Source: Synechococcales cyanobacterium PMM_0073
GTDB lineage: Bacteria; Cyanobacteriota; Cyanobacteriia; Elainellales; Elainellaceae
Assembly (NCBI GenBank): GCA_949127695.1
Contig: CASBQH010000309.1
Coordinates: 1 to 9,665 of the forward strand
Reading direction: 5' to 3'
DNA: 9,665 nt
The notes below the pieces were generated by a model. It searched no databases, had not been told where the DNA came from, and worked only from the letters and a program-made list of their open reading frames with translations. Positions 6,620-9,665 of the stretch are shown piece by piece; position 1 is the first letter of the stretch, and each line of letters begins with the position of its first letter. The translations under genes were made by a program, and so were the position numbers.

Positions 6620-6651
6620 AAAAAAACGTCCCCAGCTGTCGGGCTAGGGAC
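6620..6651 (-). terminator. Intrinsic terminator after the hlyD-like gene
   Basis: On the minus strand GTCCCTAGC (6651-6643) pairs with GCTGGGGAC (6636-6628) over nine base pairs including one G-U, with a six-base loop CCGACA. One G separates the stem from seven T (6626-6620). It starts 49 nt after the hlyD-like stop codon. On the plus strand the hairpin is preceded, not followed, by the homopolymer, so it acts on the minus strand only. It marks the end of the exporter transcript. Confidence 0.88.
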
Positions 6652-6700
6652 TGATCGTGACGCAATGAGTGATGAATGAGTCATTCAGCAGCAAACAGCG

Positions 6701-8269
6701 CTATCGAACGTTTTTGAGGCTGTCAGCTCGACGCGAGAACATATCGGTGAAGATGCTCAGTACGCTGCGCTTGCGGGTAATAATATTGACGCTCACCGAC
6801 ATGCCTGACTGTAAAGGCACTTCGTTCCCTTTAACTGAAATCACCTGCCGATCCAGTTCAATCCGAGCCGGAAATCTGGTGAAGGGATGCTCTTGATCGG
6901 GCGGCAGCGCGTCTGAGCCAATGTTATCAATCGTTCCTCTCACATCGCCAAACTCGCTAAACGGAAAGGTGTCAATCCGCACATCTGCATGCATTCCCTG
7001 GGAGACAAAGCCAATATCCTGATTGGTGATATAGACTTTGGCCACTAGATCACTGCCGGGAACGAGTCGCAAAATCGGCTCGCTGGGATTGGCCACATAG
7101 CCGCGCCCTTTCGCCAGCATATCAAACACCACGCCGTCTATGGGAGCGCGCAGCTCTTGATAGCGCATCGTCAGCTGAGCATCGCTAATTCGCCGCTCGG
7201 TTTCAGAAATCTGGTTCTTGTTATCCAGAATCGCTTTATTCAGCTGGCTGTCAATATTGGCAATCTGCTTATTGTTCTCAGAGATTCTGTCAAGCAGATC
7301 TTTGCCAGAAACAGCCACCGTGTTGGCCAACCGTTCCCGCGCCTGCCCAATCTGGTACTCAATCTTTGCGCTTTCTTGGCTCAACCTGTCTACTTCAGCC
7401 CGGGCTTGAAGCACGGCTTGCTCTTGGCGCACCACCTGCACACGAGAAATTCCGCCGTCATCCAGCAGCGGTTTCAAATCGGCATAGATTTTTTCGTCGA
7501 TAGTCAGACTTTGCCGAGCTGAGGCTAACTGTGCCTGGTTTTGGCTGAGCTGCTGCTGGAGTTGGGCTACCTCCAGCTGAGCGGCAGCGGCTCTGGTGTC
7601 TGATTCGGCTAAGCCTGCCTGCAACCGCGCCTGCTGGTCTGGAGAAAGACCACCCGAACCGCCGCCTAGCTGCACTTGATACAGCCGATTTTCTTCAAGC
7701 AGGGCGGCTCGGTTCTGGGTGAGCGACAGCACTTCGGGCGGCAGATTCAGCTTCTGGATTTCACTAGGGTTGAGCGAGGCTCCAGCTAGCTGTGACTGAT
7801 AGAACTGATTTTGGCGCGTCAGCGAATCACGAATTTGCTCCGCTGCCCGCAGCTCTGAGGCTCCAGTGCTGGAATCAAATCGCACTAGCAGATCGCCTTT
7901 TTTGACGGTCTGCCCTTCTTTGACATAGATTTCTTCGACCACCGCACCGTTGATCGGAGCCTGGATCGGCTGAACTGAACCCTGCGGTTCAAGCTGCCCC
8001 TGCGCGGGTACGGCTTCGTCAATTTTGGCTAAGGCTGCCCAGCCGACTGTCACTACCGTGACGCCGACAATGCCCATCGCAATCGCCCGCGACCAGATGC
8101 TGGGCTGCTGAAGAATAACCGGCTGGTCAAATTCCTCGGCTCGAATCATCCGACCTTGCGAGCGAGCTGGGGCAATTTCAGCTTTTTTGCCGACTGCCAG
8201 CGAACCGGGCTTGGTGCCGTTGCTGCCTTTCTGCGGCGAGTCGTTGGGGTTGCTATTCTGTCCATTCAT
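6701..8269 (-). CDS. HlyD-family membrane fusion (periplasmic adaptor) protein of a type I secretion system
   Basis: A 522-residue adaptor that would link the inner-membrane ABC transporter to a TolC-like outer-membrane channel. Residues 1-55 are a cytoplasmic N-terminus. One membrane helix lies at about 60-82 (IAMGIVGVTVVTVGWAALA). The first half of a lipoyl-like domain is at about 98-131 (APINGAVVEEIYVKEGQTV). Long, Gln/Ala-rich coiled-coil helices span about 135-370, with a Gly-rich break (LGGGSGG, 201-207). The second lipoyl half (ELRAPIDGVVFDMLAKGRGYV) and an HlyD_3 beta-barrel domain follow from about 372 to 495. Length and order are normal for the family, and the sequence style is that of cyanobacterial HlyD proteins. 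The ATG at 8269 follows an AGGAGA at 8278-8283. It lies 68 nt after the ABC transporter stop and is probably co-transcribed with it; the terminator behind it closes the unit. Confidence 0.94.
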   Translation of the reverse strand: MNGQNSNPNDSPQKGSNGTKPGSLAVGKKAEIAPARSQGRMIRAEEFDQPVILQQPSIWSRAIAMGIVGVTVVTVGWAALAKIDEAVPAQGQLEPQGSVQPIQAPINGAVVEEIYVKEGQTVKKGDLLVRFDSSTGASELRAAEQIRDSLTRQNQFYQSQLAGASLNPSEIQKLNLPPEVLSLTQNRAALLEENRLYQVQLGGGSGGLSPDQQARLQAGLAESDTRAAAAQLEVAQLQQQLSQNQAQLASARQSLTIDEKIYADLKPLLDDGGISRVQVVRQEQAVLQARAEVDRLSQESAKIEYQIGQARERLANTVAVSGKDLLDRISENNKQIANIDSQLNKAILDNKNQISETERRISDAQLTMRYQELRAPIDGVVFDMLAKGRGYVANPSEPILRLVPGSDLVAKVYITNQDIGFVSQGMHADVRIDTFPFSEFGDVRGTIDNIGSDALPPDQEHPFTRFPARIELDRQVISVKGNEVPLQSGMSVSVNIITRKRSVLSIFTDMFSRRADSLKNVR

Positions 8270-8277
8270 TGGGTTGG

Positions 8278-8283
8278 TCTCCT
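8278..8283 (-). promoter_or_regulatory. Ribosome binding site of the hlyD-like gene
   Basis: AGGAGA on the minus strand, eight nucleotides before the ATG at 8269, a normal spacing. It supports the chosen start of the membrane fusion protein. Confidence 0.7.
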
Positions 8284-8337
8284 GAGCAGGGAATCTGGCT
8301 GAGCTGTGAGTTTAGTAATCTGAGCGTTGCATGAGCG

Positions 8338-9665
8338 CTATGCTTCATCAGCTACTTCCTGCTGCTGATACAGACAGAAGTAGCGGCCTCTGAGCGCCAT
8401 CAGCTCATCATGTGTGCCGATCTCGACGGGCGATCCTTTATCCATCAAGACGATGATATCGGCGTTGCGGATGGTGTTGAGGCGGTGCGTGATGAAGAAG
8501 ACGGTGCGGCCATCAAATTCGTCAGCTAGGTTGATGCTAACCCGCCGCTCTGAGTCATAGTCCAAGGCGCTGGTGGCTTCATCCAAAATCAGCAGGCGCG
8601 GATATTGCAGCACGGTGCGAGCAATCGCGATCCGCTGCCGCTGCCCGCCGGAGAGCGAAGCGCCGCGCTCGCCCACTCTGGTGTTGTAGCCATTGGGCAG
8701 CTCCATGATAAATTCATGCGCTACCGCCACCTCTGCGGCGCGGATAATCTCCTCAGCCGTTGCTCCGGGGCAGGTAAGCGCAATGTTTTCCTGAATCGTG
8801 CCCTCAAACAGCAGCGAATCCTGCGGCACGATCCCCACCTGCTGACGCAGCGAGTTGAGTTCAACTTTGGCAATGTCGTAGCCGTCGATCAAGATGCGGC
8901 CTGAATCAATTGGGTAGAGGCGCGGCAGCAGCTTCATCAGCGTACTCTTACCCGAACCGCTCAAGCCCACCACGCCGACAAATGAGCCAGCCGGAAACTC
9001 CAGGTTGACGTTGTTGAGCTGGTAAGGGCCGCTGTTGCCAAACCGGAACGAGACATCATCAACTGTGACCTGGCCTTGAATCAGCGGCATCGGGATATTG
9101 CTCCGATCTAGCTCGTCTGCTTCAGGAGCCGAATCGACAATATCGCTCAGACGCTCCAGCGACAGCCCCACTTCCTGGAAGTTCTGCCAGAGCTGAGCCA
9201 GCCGCAGCAGCGGACTGGTGACATAGCCTGAAATAATTCGGAAGGCAATTAGTTCACCCAGGGTTAGCTCGTTTTGCAGCACCAGATAGGCTCCTACCCA
9301 GAGCACCAGCAGACCAGAGAGCTGGTTGAGGAAGTTGCTGGCCGAACCAGCAGTCGTAGAAGTCAGCACCGTTTTGAAGCCAGCGCTGACGTAGCGGGCA
9401 TAGCGATTCTGCCACTGCCAGCGCGCCCGCAGCTCCATGTTCTGCGCCTTCACCGTCTGGATGCCGGACACCACCTCCACCAGGTAAGACTGGGTTTCGG
9501 CGTTGCGCTCTGCCTTGACGCGCAGCTGACGGCGAATCAGCGGCGAGGCCACCACAGCCAGCAAAATAAACAGCGGAATCGTGGCCAGCGCCACCAGCGT
9601 CAGCAGCCAGCTGTAGAAAAACATCACGACGATGTAGATCACCGAGAAAATCGCGTCTAATACCA
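8338..9665 (-). CDS. Type I secretion ABC transporter (permease-ATPase), partial; N-terminus beyond the right edge
   Basis: The visible 441 C-terminal residues run off the right edge in an open frame (VLDAIFSVIYIVVMFF), so the GTG at 9640-9642 is an internal valine and not a start. Visible residues 1-45 and 110-150 are membrane segments of an ABC exporter transmembrane domain. The nucleotide-binding domain follows with all expected motifs: Walker A GLSGSGKST (233-241), Q-loop VPQDSLLF (Q281), signature LSGGQ (337-341), Walker B LLILDEATSALD with E362, and switch histidine ITHRL (H393). ATP hydrolysis would drive export of the cargo across the inner membrane. The sequence resembles HlyB/SunT-type exporters; many cyanobacterial members carry an N-terminal C39 peptidase or peptidase-like domain, but that part is outside the window and cannot be judged. 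The gene directly precedes the hlyD-like gene, making them one secretion unit. Confidence 0.93.
   Translation of the reverse strand, partial: VLDAIFSVIYIVVMFFYSWLLTLVALATIPLFILLAVVASPLIRRQLRVKAERNAETQSYLVEVVSGIQTVKAQNMELRARWQWQNRYARYVSAGFKTVLTSTTAGSASNFLNQLSGLLVLWVGAYLVLQNELTLGELIAFRIISGYVTSPLLRLAQLWQNFQEVGLSLERLSDIVDSAPEADELDRSNIPMPLIQGQVTVDDVSFRFGNSGPYQLNNVNLEFPAGSFVGVVGLSGSGKSTLMKLLPRLYPIDSGRILIDGYDIAKVELNSLRQQVGIVPQDSLLFEGTIQENIALTCPGATAEEIIRAAEVAVAHEFIMELPNGYNTRVGERGASLSGGQRQRIAIARTVLQYPRLLILDEATSALDYDSERRVSINLADEFDGRTVFFITHRLNTIRNADIIVLMDKGSPVEIGTHDELMALRGRYFCLYQQQEVADEA

Larger units (their letters stand above)
6371..6700. other. 330-nt intergenic region between hlyD-like and RTX genes
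   Basis: Reading on the minus strand, the region begins with the hlyD terminator (6620-6651). An AT-rich stretch of roughly 150 nt follows, with a perfect inverted repeat at 6563-6583, then about 100 nt of mixed sequence ending in the RTX ribosome binding site. A short direct repeat (GCGATA twice, 6395-6406) lies about 25 nt upstream of the start codon. Because the upstream transcript ends at the terminator, the RTX promoter should lie in 6381-6620, but no good -35/-10 pair with 16-18 nt spacing was found by eye. The long leader leaves room for regulation. Confidence 0.7.

Noticed and set aside
9640..9665. GTG at 9640-9642 as the start of the ABC transporter
   Set aside because: The frame is open to the window edge, and the upstream residues continue a typical transmembrane segment. 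The visible part lacks half of the membrane domain, so the gene is cut by the window.
8338..9665. Calling this a bacteriocin exporter with a C39 leader peptidase
   Set aside because: The N-terminal region where such a domain would lie is outside the window, and no leader-peptide gene with a double-glycine motif was seen. The RTX neighbour favours an RTX exporter.
1..9665. tRNA, rRNA, insertion sequences, integrase or attachment sites
   Set aside because: None was recognised: there is no transposase-like frame, no long terminal inverted repeats and no tRNA-like cloverleaf. The non-coding space is small and mostly accounted for.

Overview
The window looks like chromosomal DNA from a cyanobacterium. 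The evidence is the style of the HlyB/HlyD-type export proteins, the abundance of TPR proteins fused to glycan-type enzymes, and the moderate GC content; no ribosomal RNA or other marker gene is present, so this is inference. Every supported gene lies on the minus strand, so the biological reading order runs from the right edge (9665) to the left edge (1).

Right part (6.6-9.7 kb): an export machine. The C-terminal part of a type I secretion ABC transporter (membrane domain plus complete ATPase; the gene runs off the right edge) is followed 68 nt later by an HlyD-type membrane fusion protein. About 50 nt past the hlyD-like stop there is a strong intrinsic terminator (9-bp stem, 6-nt loop, seven T), so this two-gene unit ends there.

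Middle (5.4-6.6 kb): a roughly 250-nt AT-rich upstream region, holding a perfect 8+8 bp inverted repeat, precedes a small RTX protein with 16 consecutive calcium-binding nonapeptides and a C-terminal export module. It is the obvious candidate cargo of the adjacent exporter. Its gene has a textbook AGGAGG ribosome binding site.

Left part (1-5.4 kb): three TPR genes in a row. The first, 26 nt after the RTX stop, is a TPR protein fused to a GT61-type (DUF563) glycosyltransferase domain, with a five-cysteine linker between the two parts and a TTG start. The second is a TPR protein fused to a class I SAM-dependent methyltransferase. The third is a TPR protein with a proline-rich linker, cut by the left edge.

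Working model (inference): the locus makes, modifies and exports an extracellular calcium-binding protein. The RTX protein, or a glycan at the cell surface, would be modified by the TPR-glycosyltransferase and TPR-methyltransferase, and the RTX protein would leave through the ABC/HlyD channel plus an unlinked TolC-like outer membrane protein. The TPR-GT61 architecture is reminiscent of TPR-containing O-GlcNAc transferase but with an unrelated catalytic fold family. This makes protein glycosylation of the RTX cargo the most interesting hypothesis in the window.
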